NCBI RefSeq assembly: GCF_023208015.1
Contig: NZ_CP051627.1
Location: 4,012,422 to 4,076,421 of the forward strand
Length of the DNA stretch: 64,000 bases
Origin: Thermobifida alba
GTDB taxonomy: Bacteria > Actinomycetota > Actinomycetes > Streptosporangiales > Streptosporangiaceae
Direction of reading: 5' to 3'
How positions within the stretch are numbered: the stretch's first letter is position 1; each line of letters opens with the position of its first letter. The notes beneath the pieces are model-generated. The model did not search any database. It was not told the origin of the DNA and was given only the letters and a program-made list of their open reading frames with translations. Made by a program: the position numbers and the translations under genes. This document shows, in pieces, positions 34,340 through 43,995 of the stretch.

Positions 34340-36422
34340 ATGGAGCCGTTGCTGCCGGGAGATCCGGAACGGGTCGGTCCGTACCGGCTGGTGGGCCGTC
34401 TGGGTGCGGGTGGGATGGGGCAGGTGTTCCTGGCCCGGTCCCCCGGGGGAAGGCCGGTGGTGGTCAAGGTCATCCTCCCCGAGTACGCCTCTGACACCGA
34501 GTACCGGGCACGGTTCGCGCGTGAGGTGGAGGCGGCGCGCCGGGTGGGTGGTTTCCACACGGCCCAGGTGGTCGCTGCCGACCCTGACGCGGATCCGCCG
34601 TGGATGGCCACCGCCTACGTGCCCGGTCCGTCCCTGAGTCAGGCGGTCCACCAGCGGGGGCCGCTGGACGAGCAGGTTCTGCGCACCCTGGCCGCCGGGC
34701 TCGCCGAGGGGCTGGCCGCGATCCACGGCTGCGGTCTGGTGCACCGCGACTTCAAGCCCGGCAACATCATCCTGGCCGCGGACGGGCCGCGCATCATCGA
34801 CTTCGGTATCGCCAGGCCGACGGATGCCAGCACCATGACCCAGACGGGAGCCGTGATCGGCACCCTGTCCTACATGTCCCCCGAACAGATCGGAGGCAGC
34901 CCGGTTGGGCCGGCCAGCGACATCTTCTCCTTCGGCACCGTGCTGGCGTTCGCCGCCACCGGCCGCTCCCCGTTCGCGGCCGACACGCTGGGCGCGATCG
35001 TCATGCGCATCGTCAGCCCGCCCCCGGAGCTCCCGGAACTCCCCCCGGACCTGCGGGAACTGGTCCGGGCCTGCTGGGTGCAGCATCCCGACGGACGGCC
35101 CACGGCGGCCGACCTGCTGGACCGGCTCAGCGACCGGGCGGGAGGCGAGTGGCCGCCGCCGCACCTCGCCGACCTGGCCGAGACGGCACTGCCCGCCGGT
35201 TCGACCGCCCCGCTCGGACCGGACGAGGCCGAGTCCCCGGAGAGCACGCCGGACCGGGAAACGGGGAGAAACGGGTCGGCGGGGAGAGCCGCGACGCCTC
35301 GACAACCCACCGAGAACACCGCCCAGGAGACGGGGCAGGCCCAGGGGGAGGAGAAGATGCCGTGGTGGGCCTGGGTCGGTCCTGTACTGGTGGCGGCCCT
35401 GATACTCCCCGGGATGTGGCTGGCCTCCCTCCCCGCGACCCCCGATCTGTTCCTGCCCGGAACGGAGCGCTCTCCCGGCGTGCCGCTGGTCACCGATATC
35501 GAGGAGAGGGTACGCGGCGGCGTTCAGCCCGGACGGCTCCAGGCTGGTCGTCGCCGCCGAGGGCATTCGGGTGTGGGACTTCGAGAGCGGGGACTTCCTG
35601 CACTTCCTCGACTGGGACGAGGACGGAGGCTGCGACCAGGTCTCCGTGTTGGCGTTCAGCCCGGATGGGACCGCGCTGGCCGCCGGTTGCACCGACGGCG
35701 GTCTCCGGTTGTGGGACATGGAGAGCGGGGGGCAGGTGGCCACCCTGATCGACCCGGCCCGGTCCGATACGTACGAGTTCGGGATCACCTCGGTGACGTT
35801 CGACGCGGACGGGGCCGTGGTGACCGGTGCCGCGAGGGACGACGTGGTGCAGAGGTGGGATGTCGCGACCGGGAAGCTGCTCTCCGCTGCCGGCCCCTCC
35901 GATCCCGAGCACATGGAGTACACCCCGGGGTATCCGGAGGCGCTGCATCCGGACGGGGCCGTGTTGGCCACCGAGTACGGCCACGAGCACGTGCGGCTGT
36001 GGGACACGGAGAGCGGGGAGAAAGGCGCCACCTTCGAGGGATCGGGTGCCAACCTCTCGGTCGACGCCCTGGCGTTCAGCGCGGACGGCTCCGTGCTGGC
36101 CAGCGGTGGTGATGAGGTGATCGAGGTGTGGGAGGTCGAGTCCGGCAGGAGCCTGGCCGTCGTCCCGTACGGCGGCTCCTCGGCGCGGATCGATGAGTTC
36201 GTTCTCAGTCCGGACGGTTCCCGGCTGCTCAGCAGCGACAGCGAGGGCCGGATCATCCTGTGGGACGTGGCTCCCGGAGGAAGCGGGGACCGGGAGTTCC
36301 TGGACCTCCACGACAGCGAGGTCACCGCGCTGGCATTCCACCCGGACGGTTCCCTGGTGGTCAGCGGTGACGAGAAGGGCGCCATCGAACTGCACGTCCT
36401 GGAGACCGCCGACGACGGGTGA
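34340..36422 (+). pseudogene. Ser/Thr kinase-WD40 gene 1, frameshifted after the membrane segment
   Basis: Codons from 34340 give an intact Hanks-type kinase: GAGGMGQVF, VVVKV (ATP Lys), HRDFKPGN, DFGIARP and MSPEQ. A Pro/Thr-rich linker follows, then a membrane segment ('WWAWVGPVLVAALILPGMWL'). At about 35511-35521 the frame is lost. One base less there gives 'AAFSPDGSRLVVAAEG' and six or seven divergent WD-like repeats to the stop at 36422 ('VWDFESGDF', 'LRLWDMESG', 'VRLWDTESGE', 'IILWDVAPGG'). Without repair the protein ends as kinase plus membrane anchor with a junk tail at 36112. The repeats are far more diverged than in genes 2 and 3. Confidence 0.75.
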
Positions 36423-36672
36423 CCGGGGGAACGGGAGAAGGCGGGACCGCGGGAGGCGGCACCGTGAACGCGCCTCCCCGAGCGGAGAACGCCGGGAGCG
36501 GCTGTTCGCGGAGCCTGCTCCGAAGAGTCCTCCCCCTCCGGTCCCGGTGGCCGTGGTCCGTCCGGTCCCGCCTCGCCGAGCCGCGGTGTCGGCCTCCCAG
36601 ACGCGGTCTCCCGCGGGGCAGGTCACGATGCGGTCAGGGATGTTCGTCGACAGCGGAACGTGAGCAAGGTTC

Positions 36673-36705
36673 TTGACATAATGACATAGAGGGACACGAT
36701 CGTGG
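36673..36705 (+). promoter_or_regulatory. Promoter of kinase gene 2
   Basis: TTGACATAATG at 36673-36683; the same 11-mer precedes kinase gene 3. The -10 is not clear. The remaining 36423-36672 is spacer homologous to about 39180-39420, without gene. Confidence 0.45.
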
Positions 36706-36739
36706 CTGTCTGTGCGGTTTCGCGGTGAGGACGGGGTAG

Positions 36740-38938
36740 ATGGAGCCGTTGCAGCCGGGAGATCCCGGACGGATCGGTCCGTACCGGCTGGTGAGCCGCC
36801 TGGGTGTGGGTGGGATGGGGCAGGTGTTCCTGGCCCGGTCCCCGGGCGGGCGTCCAGTGGTGGTCAAGGTCATCCTCCCCGAGTACGCCTCCGACGCCGA
36901 GTACCGTGCCCGCTTCGCCCGTGAGGTGGAGGCGGCGCGCCGGGTGGGCGGCTTCCACACGGCCCAGGTCGTCGACGCCGACCCCACCGCCGATCCGCCG
37001 TGGATGGCCACCGCCTACGTGCCCGGCCCCTCCCTGCGGCAGGCGGTGACGGAACGCGGCCCGCTGCGGGACCGCAACCTGCGCACCCTGGCGGCCGGAC
37101 TGGTCGAGGGGCTGGCCGCGATCCACGCCCGCGACCTGGTGCACCGCGACTTCAAACCGAGCAACATCATCCTGGCCGCCGACGGGCCGCGCGTCATCGA
37201 CTTCGGTGTCGCCCGGCCGTTGGACGGCAGCAGCATGACCCAGAGCGGCGCGGTGATCGGCACTCTGGCCTACATGTCCCCCGAACAGGTCGGGGGCGGC
37301 CAGGTGGGGCAGGCCAGCGACGTGTTCTCCCTGGGGACCGTGCTGGCGTTCGCGGCTACCGGCCGCTCCCCGTACATGGCCGACTCGATCGGGGCGATCG
37401 TCGCGCGCATCGTCGGCCCGCCACCCGAACTGACCGAACTCCCCGATGACCTGAGAGAGCTGATCCACGCGTGCTGGGAGCAGGACCCCGACCGGCGGCC
37501 CACCACGGCGGAGCTGCTCGCCCGGCTCAGCACCGACCAGACCGGCGACGACTGGCCCCCGTCCCACCTGGCCGACCTGATCGGCTCGGTCCTCTCCCCC
37601 GGAGTGGTGACCTCCCCGAATCCGTCGATCACCGCGGTCGAATCCCCGGAACCGCACGGCCCCCCGGAACTTCCGCGACAGCACAGCCCTCCGCTGCCGG
37701 ACCGACCCCCCGATCCCGGGGGCGGAACGGAGGACGGCCCGAGGCCCCCCGGCCCGGTCACCCCGGAAGAGGACGGGCTGAGGTCCCCCGTCCCGGTCGT
37801 CCCGGAAGAGGACGGCCCGAGGCAACCCGGTCCGGCCGTCCCGAACCCCGGCTGGTCACCTCCGCGAGTGCGACCACCACGGTGGAAGCGGTTCCTCCGG
37901 GAACGGAGAAGCCTCGTCGGCGCGGCTGTGACGGCAACCGTGCTCGGGGTCGCCGCGTCCCTGCTCGTCTGGCTCTGGACGCCGTCCGGCCTGTACAGCG
38001 GAGAAACCCCACCGGAGACGGGGGCGCCCTCCGGCCCCGCCGAGTGGTCCGGGCTGACCGAACCGCGGGTCCTCGACGTCGGGGACCAGGTCCTCGCGGT
38101 GGCGTTCAGTCCGGACGGTTCGGTGCTGGCCGGCGGAAGCGCCGACGGGGCCATCCGCCTGTGGAAGGCCGGGGACGGGGAGGAACCAGCGGTCCTGGAG
38201 GGGCATTCCGACTGGGTGCGGTCGGTGGCGTTCAGTCCGGACGGTTCGGTGCTGGCCAGCGCGAGCGACGACGGCACGGTCCGGTTATGGGATGTCGCGG
38301 CGGGGGAGGAGCGGGCCGTGCTGGAGGGGCATTCCGACTGGGTGCGGTCGGTGGCGTTCAGTCCGGACGGTTCGGTGCTGGCCAGCGCGAGCGACGACCG
38401 CACGGTCCGCCTGTGGGACACCGGGGGCGGAGAAGAGCGGAACACCCTGGACGAGCACACCCACCAGGTCCTCGCGGTGGCGTTCAGTCCCGACGGTTCG
38501 CTGCTGGCCAGCGCGAGCAAGGACGACACCGTCCGCCTGTGGAACACCCCGGACGGAGAGGAACAGGCCGCCCTGGAGGGAAACGCGGGCAACGCCCTCT
38601 CCGTGGCGTTCAGTCCCGACGGTTCGCTGCTGGCCAACGGGAACGAGGACCACACCGTCCGGTTGTGGGATGTCGCGGCGGGGGAGGAGCGGGCCGTGCT
38701 GGAGGGGCATTCCGACTGGGTGCGGTCGGTGGCGTTCAGCCCGGACGGTTCGCTGCTGGCCAGCGCGAGCGACGACGGCACCGTCCGCCTGTGGAACACC
38801 CCGGACGGGGAGGAACGGGAAATCCTCGACGGACACACCGACCGGGTGTGGTCGGTGGCGTTCAGCCCGGAGGGTTCGGTGCTGGCCAGCGCCAGCAAGG
38901 ACGGCACCGTCCGCCTGCGGCCGCTCGACACGGGGTGA
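36740..38938 (+). CDS. Membrane Ser/Thr kinase with seven WD40 repeats (PkwA-like), gene 2
   Basis: A 732-residue protein. Residues 1-275 are a Hanks-type kinase (GVGGMGQVF; Lys in VVVKV; HRDFKPSN; DFGVARP; MSPEQ). A Pro/Glu-rich linker (about 285-390) leads to one membrane helix ('LVGAAVTATVLGVAASLLVWLW', split by no charge). Outside follow seven 42-residue WD40 repeats, near-identical in wording ('SDWVRSVAFSPDGS', 'SDDGTVRLWD'), enough for one full beta-propeller. The layout is that of PkwA of Thermomonospora. The propeller should sense something at the cell surface and signal inward. Targets are unknown. Confidence 0.9.
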   Translation: MEPLQPGDPGRIGPYRLVSRLGVGGMGQVFLARSPGGRPVVVKVILPEYASDAEYRARFAREVEAARRVGGFHTAQVVDADPTADPPWMATAYVPGPSLRQAVTERGPLRDRNLRTLAAGLVEGLAAIHARDLVHRDFKPSNIILAADGPRVIDFGVARPLDGSSMTQSGAVIGTLAYMSPEQVGGGQVGQASDVFSLGTVLAFAATGRSPYMADSIGAIVARIVGPPPELTELPDDLRELIHACWEQDPDRRPTTAELLARLSTDQTGDDWPPSHLADLIGSVLSPGVVTSPNPSITAVESPEPHGPPELPRQHSPPLPDRPPDPGGGTEDGPRPPGPVTPEEDGLRSPVPVVPEEDGPRQPGPAVPNPGWSPPRVRPPRWKRFLRERRSLVGAAVTATVLGVAASLLVWLWTPSGLYSGETPPETGAPSGPAEWSGLTEPRVLDVGDQVLAVAFSPDGSVLAGGSADGAIRLWKAGDGEEPAVLEGHSDWVRSVAFSPDGSVLASASDDGTVRLWDVAAGEERAVLEGHSDWVRSVAFSPDGSVLASASDDRTVRLWDTGGGEERNTLDEHTHQVLAVAFSPDGSLLASASKDDTVRLWNTPDGEEQAALEGNAGNALSVAFSPDGSLLANGNEDHTVRLWDVAAGEERAVLEGHSDWVRSVAFSPDGSLLASASDDGTVRLWNTPDGEEREILDGHTDRVWSVAFSPEGSVLASASKDGTVRLRPLDTG

Positions 38939-39421
38939 TCCCCTCCGTGTCCGACACCGGCCGCGGACCCGCCGTCCGACCCAGGGCAGCGGCGGCGCGT
39001 CCTCACCCGGCACGGCGGTCCGCCGCTTCCGCTCGGAGACCGTGGCACCCCACCGACCGGTGGGCGTTCGGTGCCTGCCCGGGGCGGTCGGGAGCCGTTG
39101 GTGCCGAAGGATCCGTGGTGGCGGGGCGAGGACGGACCGTGCCCGTCCGAACGCACGCACCGCGTCGGCCCCGCCCGGCAAGGACCGGGAAACGGCGGAA
39201 CCGCAGAAGACGGCACCGCGAACACGCGCCCCCGAACGGAGAACGCCGAGAAAACGTCGGAAAAGGCCGGGAAGAGGAGCGCAGCCCCCGCTCCGAAACG
39301 TCCTCCGCCCCGGTCCCGGTGGCCGCGGTGCCGTTCTCTTACCTGTTCAGGACACGGCGTCTGCGGGGGCGGGACGGCGGAAGCAGAGACGTCCGCGAGC
39401 ACCCGGGAACAGCAGGAATTC
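38939..39421. other. Spacer with a relic of the yjbR 3' end
   Basis: No gene. The stretch 38955-39018 resembles 41579-41641, which is the intergenic DNA plus the last codons of the yjbR-type gene after kinase gene 3 (shared GCAGCGGCGGCGCGTCCTC). The later part (39180-39420) resembles the spacer after kinase gene 1. It records tandem duplication of a kinase unit with its downstream flank. Confidence 0.65.
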
Positions 39422-39450
39422 TTGACATAATGCCGCGGAGAAATTCGATG
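39422..39450 (+). promoter_or_regulatory. Promoter of kinase gene 3
   Basis: TTGACATAATG at 39422-39432 in an A/T-rich patch, with TTCGAT about 16 bp after TTGACA as possible -10. It matches the element before kinase gene 2. Confidence 0.5.
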
Positions 39451-39487
39451 AATAGTGGTCAGGGCAATTTCGGTGAGGACGGGATTG

Positions 39488-41560
39488 ATGCATCCGTTGC
39501 AGTTGGGAGACCCGGAGCGGGTGGGCCCCTATCGGCTGGTGGGCCGTCTGGGTGCGGGTGGGATGGGGCAGGTGTTCCTGGCCCGGTCCCCCGGGGGAAG
39601 GCCGGTGGTGGTCAAGGTCATCCTCCCCGAGTACGCCTCTGACACCGAGTACCGGGCACGGTTCGCGCGTGAGGTGGAGGCGGCGCGCCGGGTGGGTGGT
39701 TTCCACACGGCCCAGGTGGTCGCTGCCGACCCTGACGCGGATCCGCCGTGGATGGCCACCGCCTACGTGCCCGGTCCGTCCCTGAGTCAGGCGGTCCACC
39801 AGCGGGGGCCGCTGGACGAGCAGGTTCTGCGCACCCTGGCCGCCGGGCTCGCCGAGGGGCTGGCCGCGATCCACGGCTGCGGTCTGGTGCACCGCGACTT
39901 CAAGCCCGGCAACATCATCCTGGCCGCGGACGGGCCGCGCATCATCGACTTCGGTATCGCCAGGCCGACGGATGCCAGCACCATGACCCAGACGGGAGCC
40001 GTGATCGGCACCCTGTCCTACATGTCCCCCGAACAGATCGGAGGCAGCCCGGTTGGGCCGGCCAGCGACATCTTCTCCTTCGGCACCGTGCTGGCGTTCG
40101 CCGCCACCGGCCGCTCCCCGTTCGCGGCCGAATCGATCGGGGAGGTCGTCATGCGCATCGTCGGTAAGCCTCCCGACCTGGCGGAACTTCCCGACGACCT
40201 GAAACGGCTGGTCCACGCGTGCTGGGAGCAGGACCCCGACCGGCGGCCCACCACGGCGGAGCTGCTCGCCCGGCTCAGCACCGACCAGACCGGCGACGAC
40301 TGGCCCCCGTCCCACCTGGCCGACCTGATCGACTCGGCACTCCCCGGTACGACGCCCCCCTCGAAGCGGCCGCTCACCATGGCGGAGCCGCCGCGGCCGC
40401 ACGCCCCGCCGACACCGCCGCACCAGCCCCCCGGCCCGGGCGGCGAGAGGAACAACCCTCCGCCCAGCCCCGGCCAGGTCGTCCCACCCTCCGACCAGCC
40501 GCTCCCGGGCATGCAGTCCTCGTCGTGGGAGCGACTCTCCCCCGCGCAGAGGGGCCTGCTCGGCGGAGCGGTGACAGCAGCCGTGGTCGGTCTCGCCGCT
40601 TCCCTGGCCATCTGGTTCTGGGCAACGTCGGCGGACTTCTCCCCGACCGGCGGGAACTCCGCCCAGAACATGGCGGAACCGCCCGAGCCCGTGGTCCTCG
40701 ACGAGCACTCCGACTGGGTGCGGTCGGTGGCGTTCAGTCCGGACGGTTCGGTGCTGGCCAGTGCGAGCGACGACGGCACGGTCCGGTTGTGGGACGTGGC
40801 GAGCGGAGCGGAACGGGACGTCTGGGACGGGTACGCAGGCTTTGCCCTCTCCGCGGTCTTCAGTCCCGACGGTTCGCTGTTGGCCAGTGGCTACGAGGAC
40901 GGCACGGTCCGGTTGTGGGACGTGGTGAGCGGAGCAGAGCGGGCTGAGCTGGACGAGCATTCCGACTGGGTGCGGTCGGTGGCGTTCAGTCCGGACGGTT
41001 CGGTGCTGGCCAGTGCGAGCGACGACGGCACGGTCCGCCTGTGGGATGTCGAAGACGAGGAGGAGCGGGCCGTGCTGGAGGGGCATTCCGACTGGGTGTG
41101 GTCGGTGGCGTTCAGTCCGGACGGTTCGCTGCTGGCCAGTGCGAGCGACGACGGCACGGTCCGCCTGTGGGATGTCGAAGACGAGGAGGAGCGGGCCGTG
41201 CTGGAGGGGCATTCCGACTGGGTGCGGTCGGTGGCGTTCAGTCCGGACGGCTCGCTGCTGGCCAGCGGTGAGGACGGCACGGTCCGGTTGTGGGACGTGG
41301 CGAGCGGAGCGGAACGGGACGCCTGGGCCGGGGGCACCGGCTTTGCCCTCTCCGCGGTCTTCAGTCCCGACGGTTCGCTGTTGGCCAGCGGCTACGAGGA
41401 CGGCACGGTCCGGTTGTGGGACGTCGCGGAGAGGGAGCGGGTCGTGCTGGAGGGGCATTCCGACTGGGTGCGGTCGGTGGCGTTCAGTCCGGACGGTTCG
41501 CTGCTGGCCAGCGCCGGCGACGACGGCACCATCCACCTGTGGCCGCTCGGCACGGAGTGA
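39488..41560 (+). CDS. Membrane Ser/Thr kinase with seven WD40 repeats (PkwA-like), gene 3
   Basis: A 690-residue relative of gene 2: kinase (1-275), linker with many Pro, membrane helix ('LGGAVTAAVVGLAASLAIWFW'-like), then seven WD40 repeats. Two repeats have the variant 'GFALSAVFSPDGSLLASGYEDG' and one has lost a residue (SGEDG). The DNA is a mosaic: 39533-40131 is identical to kinase gene 1 (34385-34983), and 40212-40331 is identical to gene 2 (37464-37583), so gene conversion has acted. ATG 39488 aligns with the starts of the other two. Catalytic residues are complete. Confidence 0.9.
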   Translation: MHPLQLGDPERVGPYRLVGRLGAGGMGQVFLARSPGGRPVVVKVILPEYASDTEYRARFAREVEAARRVGGFHTAQVVAADPDADPPWMATAYVPGPSLSQAVHQRGPLDEQVLRTLAAGLAEGLAAIHGCGLVHRDFKPGNIILAADGPRIIDFGIARPTDASTMTQTGAVIGTLSYMSPEQIGGSPVGPASDIFSFGTVLAFAATGRSPFAAESIGEVVMRIVGKPPDLAELPDDLKRLVHACWEQDPDRRPTTAELLARLSTDQTGDDWPPSHLADLIDSALPGTTPPSKRPLTMAEPPRPHAPPTPPHQPPGPGGERNNPPPSPGQVVPPSDQPLPGMQSSSWERLSPAQRGLLGGAVTAAVVGLAASLAIWFWATSADFSPTGGNSAQNMAEPPEPVVLDEHSDWVRSVAFSPDGSVLASASDDGTVRLWDVASGAERDVWDGYAGFALSAVFSPDGSLLASGYEDGTVRLWDVVSGAERAELDEHSDWVRSVAFSPDGSVLASASDDGTVRLWDVEDEEERAVLEGHSDWVWSVAFSPDGSLLASASDDGTVRLWDVEDEEERAVLEGHSDWVRSVAFSPDGSLLASGEDGTVRLWDVASGAERDAWAGGTGFALSAVFSPDGSLLASGYEDGTVRLWDVAERERVVLEGHSDWVRSVAFSPDGSLLASAGDDGTIHLWPLGTE

Positions 41561-41605
41561 TCCCGTCCGGGCCGCGTGACACCGGCCGCGGATCCGCCGA
41601 CCGGC

Positions 41606-41995
41606 TCAGGGCAGCGGCGGCGCGTCCTCCCCCAGCACGGCGAGCAGCCGCTCCCGGTCGGCCCTGCGCAGCCGCGCCACCACCTGCTGGTAGGAGTGGC
41701 GCAGCATCTCCAGCAGTTCGTCGTCGGGCACCGTGCCGTCGAGCAGCACGCTGTTCCAATGGCGTTTGTCGGTGTGGTATCCGGGGAACACCGCATCGAA
41801 CTCGGCGCGCAGTTCCAGGGCGAGGTCGGGGTCGCACTTGAGCGTCACGAACGGCACCCCCTCCCGGTTGCGCTCACTGAGCAGCGCGAACATCCTGCCC
41901 GCCACCTTGTACACCAGCGTCCCCGGGCCGAACGGCTCGGTCTCGACCGCTTCGGGGAACCACAGCGCCGCGTCGATGAACTGCTGCGGGGTCAC
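41606..41995 (-). CDS. MmcQ/YjbR-family DNA-binding-fold protein
   Basis: A 129-residue YjbR/MmcQ-like protein, a cytosolic double-wing fold of unknown role. 'WFPEAVETEPFGPGTLVYKVAGRMFALL' and 'VTLKCDPDLALELRAEF', then 'GYHTDKRHWNSVLLDG', are the family blocks. GTG 41995 has GAGGAGG at 9 nt. Its last codons are repeated as a relic after kinase gene 2. The gene converges on kinase gene 3. Confidence 0.82.
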   Translation of the reverse strand: MTPQQFIDAALWFPEAVETEPFGPGTLVYKVAGRMFALLSERNREGVPFVTLKCDPDLALELRAEFDAVFPGYHTDKRHWNSVLLDGTVPDDELLEMLRHSYQQVVARLRRADRERLLAVLGEDAPPLP

Positions 41996-42067
41996 GTGAG
42001 GGCCTCCTCGATCAGGTGGGCGGGCATCCCCGGGCATGGTGGCAGCCGACGGTGACACTCCGCGGTC

Positions 42068-42694
42068 TCACCGGCGGGCGCGGTGGGCGACGACCAGGGA
42101 GTCGATCGCGGTGCGCGGCCCCTCGTCGGTGTCGACCCCGCGGGTCACCTGTTCGGCGCGTTCGACGCGCACGGCGAAGCCCGCCCCGGCGGCGATCTCG
42201 GCCACGGCCAGGGCGATGTCCTGGGGGATGTGCAGGACCCGCGGGTCCTGCGGCCCGCCGGTGCCGCGGGTGAGGTTGTCCAGGGCGTGGCCGACGCTCA
42301 CCAGCCGCCCTCCCGGAGCCAGCGCCCGCACCGCCTCGGTGAGCGCACGCCGCCAGTCGTCGGGTGGCAGGTGCAGGTAGCTGAGGAGCACCAGGTCGTA
42401 CGCCTCCCGCAGGGGTGCGGGGTCGCGGGCGTCGGCGTGCACCCACTCCACCTCCACCCCCCGCTCACGGGCGAGGAGCCTGCCCCGATCCACCGCCACC
42501 GAGGAGAAGTCGGCGGCCGTGACCCGCCATCCCCGCTCGGCGAGCCACACCGCGTTGCGTCCCTCCCCGGCGGCCACGTCCAACGCCCGACCCGGCGGCA
42601 GGTCGGCGACCACCTCGACGACGAACCGGTTCGGCTCCGCACCCCACACCAGTTCCCGCTCCCGGTAGCGCTGGTCCCACTCGTGCGCGTCCAT
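42068..42694 (-). CDS. SAM-dependent methyltransferase
   Basis: A 208-residue class I methyltransferase of the tellurite-resistance/TehB-like or thiopurine-like group. Motif I is 'ALDVAAGEGRNAVWLAERGW', then 'VTAADFSSVA' and 'VEWVHADARD'; 'DLVLLSYLHLPP' is motif IV. 'WDQRYRERELVWGAEPN' at the start is typical of these small-molecule methyltransferases. Substrate unknown. It lies 73 nt upstream of the yjbR gene on the same strand. Confidence 0.82.
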   Translation of the reverse strand: MDAHEWDQRYRERELVWGAEPNRFVVEVVADLPPGRALDVAAGEGRNAVWLAERGWRVTAADFSSVAVDRGRLLARERGVEVEWVHADARDPAPLREAYDLVLLSYLHLPPDDWRRALTEAVRALAPGGRLVSVGHALDNLTRGTGGPQDPRVLHIPQDIALAVAEIAAGAGFAVRVERAEQVTRGVDTDEGPRTAIDSLVVAHRARR

Positions 42695-42855
42695 GCCCTC
42701 TCTCCTTCCCCCGGCGGCCCGGTCCGTGCCCGTTCCCGTCGATTCTCCGCGGAACCGGGGCCGAAGCCGTGCCGCGACGCCGACGGCGGGCCCCGCCCGA
42801 AGGACCGCCTCCGCGGCGGAAGGGACCGCCCCCGCATCCCACTACCATCGGGGGC

Positions 42856-43995
42856 ATGGGTCAGCGGGGTGTCCCCGAGCGTGAGCGCTGGTGGCTCGCC
42901 GTCGACGCGGCCGCCGTCCTGCTGTGCGTGCTGGTGTTCTGGCTCCCGATCGGCGGCCCGGTGTGGCTGACCACGGCGCACGTCACGGCGGTCCTGCTGG
43001 TCGCGGCGGGAACCCTGCTCCGCTTCCGGTGGCCGCTGCGCGCCTTCGCCGTCGTCGCCGGAACGACCCTGGCCGGTCTGCTCCTCGGCGTCACCCGGGA
43101 ACCGTTCCTGCTCTGCGCGTGGATCCTGTACGAGGTCGCGCTGCTCCGGGGGGAGACCAGACGGCTGCCGAAAGTGCTGCTGGCGTCCTTCGCGGCGGTC
43201 ACCGTCCTGGCCACGGTCAGCGGCAGCGACCACGTCCTCGACCTGCTCCGCTACCTGCTGGTGAGCGGGTTGGCGCTGCTCGGAGCGTGGACGCTGGGCA
43301 GTGTCACCCGGCAGAAGCGGCTGGAGGCCGAGCACGCGGCCCGCGCCGAACGGGAGCGCGCCGTGGCCGCGGAGCGGCTGCGGGTCGTGCGGGAACTGCA
43401 CGACGTCGTGTCGCACTCGCTCGGCACGATCGCCATCGTCTCCGGGACGGGACGGCACAGCACCACCGACGACCCCGCGGCGCTGCGCGAGAAACTCGCC
43501 ACCATCGAGGAGACCAGCCGGGCCGCACTGGACGACATGCGCTCCGTGCTCGGCGTCCTGCGTGCCGACGCCGGCCCGGGGGAGCGCGCCCCGCAGCCCG
43601 GGCTCGACGACCTGGACGCGCTCGTCGCCCGCGCCGAGCGGGCGGGGACCCCCACCACGCTGACGGTCACCGGCTCCCGCCCGCTGCCCGCGGGCACGCA
43701 GCGGGCCGTGTACCGGATCGTGCAGGAAGGGCTGACCAACGCGGTCCGGCACGCCCCCGGGGCACGGTGCGCGGTGACCGTCGCCACCGCTGGGGAACAG
43801 GTGGACGTCGAAGTCGTCAACGACCCGCCCGCCCGCCGGCCGCGCCCCGGCGACGCTCCCGGCTTCGGTCTGGTGGGGCTGCGCGAGCGCGTCGAACTGC
43901 TGGGCGGGGAGTTCACCGCCGGGAAGCGCCCCGACGGCGGGTTCGCCCTCCGCGTCCGCCTGCCCGCCGACCCGCACGGACGGGAGGCCGCATGA
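42856..43995 (+). CDS. Sensor histidine kinase (NarL-type, HisKA_3)
   Basis: A 379-residue membrane sensor. Four to five hydrophobic segments (about 12-150) with hardly any extracellular loop suggest it senses in or near the membrane, as bacitracin-type or cell-envelope sensors do. The phosphoacceptor is the His in 'VRELHDVVSHSLGTI', and the HATPase_c domain has 'IVQEGLTNAVRHAPGA' (N-box) and 'GFGLVGLRERV' (G-box). It overlaps the response regulator by 4 nt. Confidence 0.88.
   Translation: MGQRGVPERERWWLAVDAAAVLLCVLVFWLPIGGPVWLTTAHVTAVLLVAAGTLLRFRWPLRAFAVVAGTTLAGLLLGVTREPFLLCAWILYEVALLRGETRRLPKVLLASFAAVTVLATVSGSDHVLDLLRYLLVSGLALLGAWTLGSVTRQKRLEAEHAARAERERAVAAERLRVVRELHDVVSHSLGTIAIVSGTGRHSTTDDPAALREKLATIEETSRAALDDMRSVLGVLRADAGPGERAPQPGLDDLDALVARAERAGTPTTLTVTGSRPLPAGTQRAVYRIVQEGLTNAVRHAPGARCAVTVATAGEQVDVEVVNDPPARRPRPGDAPGFGLVGLRERVELLGGEFTAGKRPDGGFALRVRLPADPHGREAA

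Noticed and set aside
34340-36112. Kinase gene 1 as an intact shorter gene ending at 36112
   Set aside because: The last 190 codons are Arg/Gly-rich junk, while the neighbouring frame holds proper WD-like repeats; a frameshift explains it better.
32582-36385. A 1267-codon minus-strand frame across PucR and kinase gene 1
   Set aside because: Low-complexity shadow; both plus-strand genes have complete motifs.
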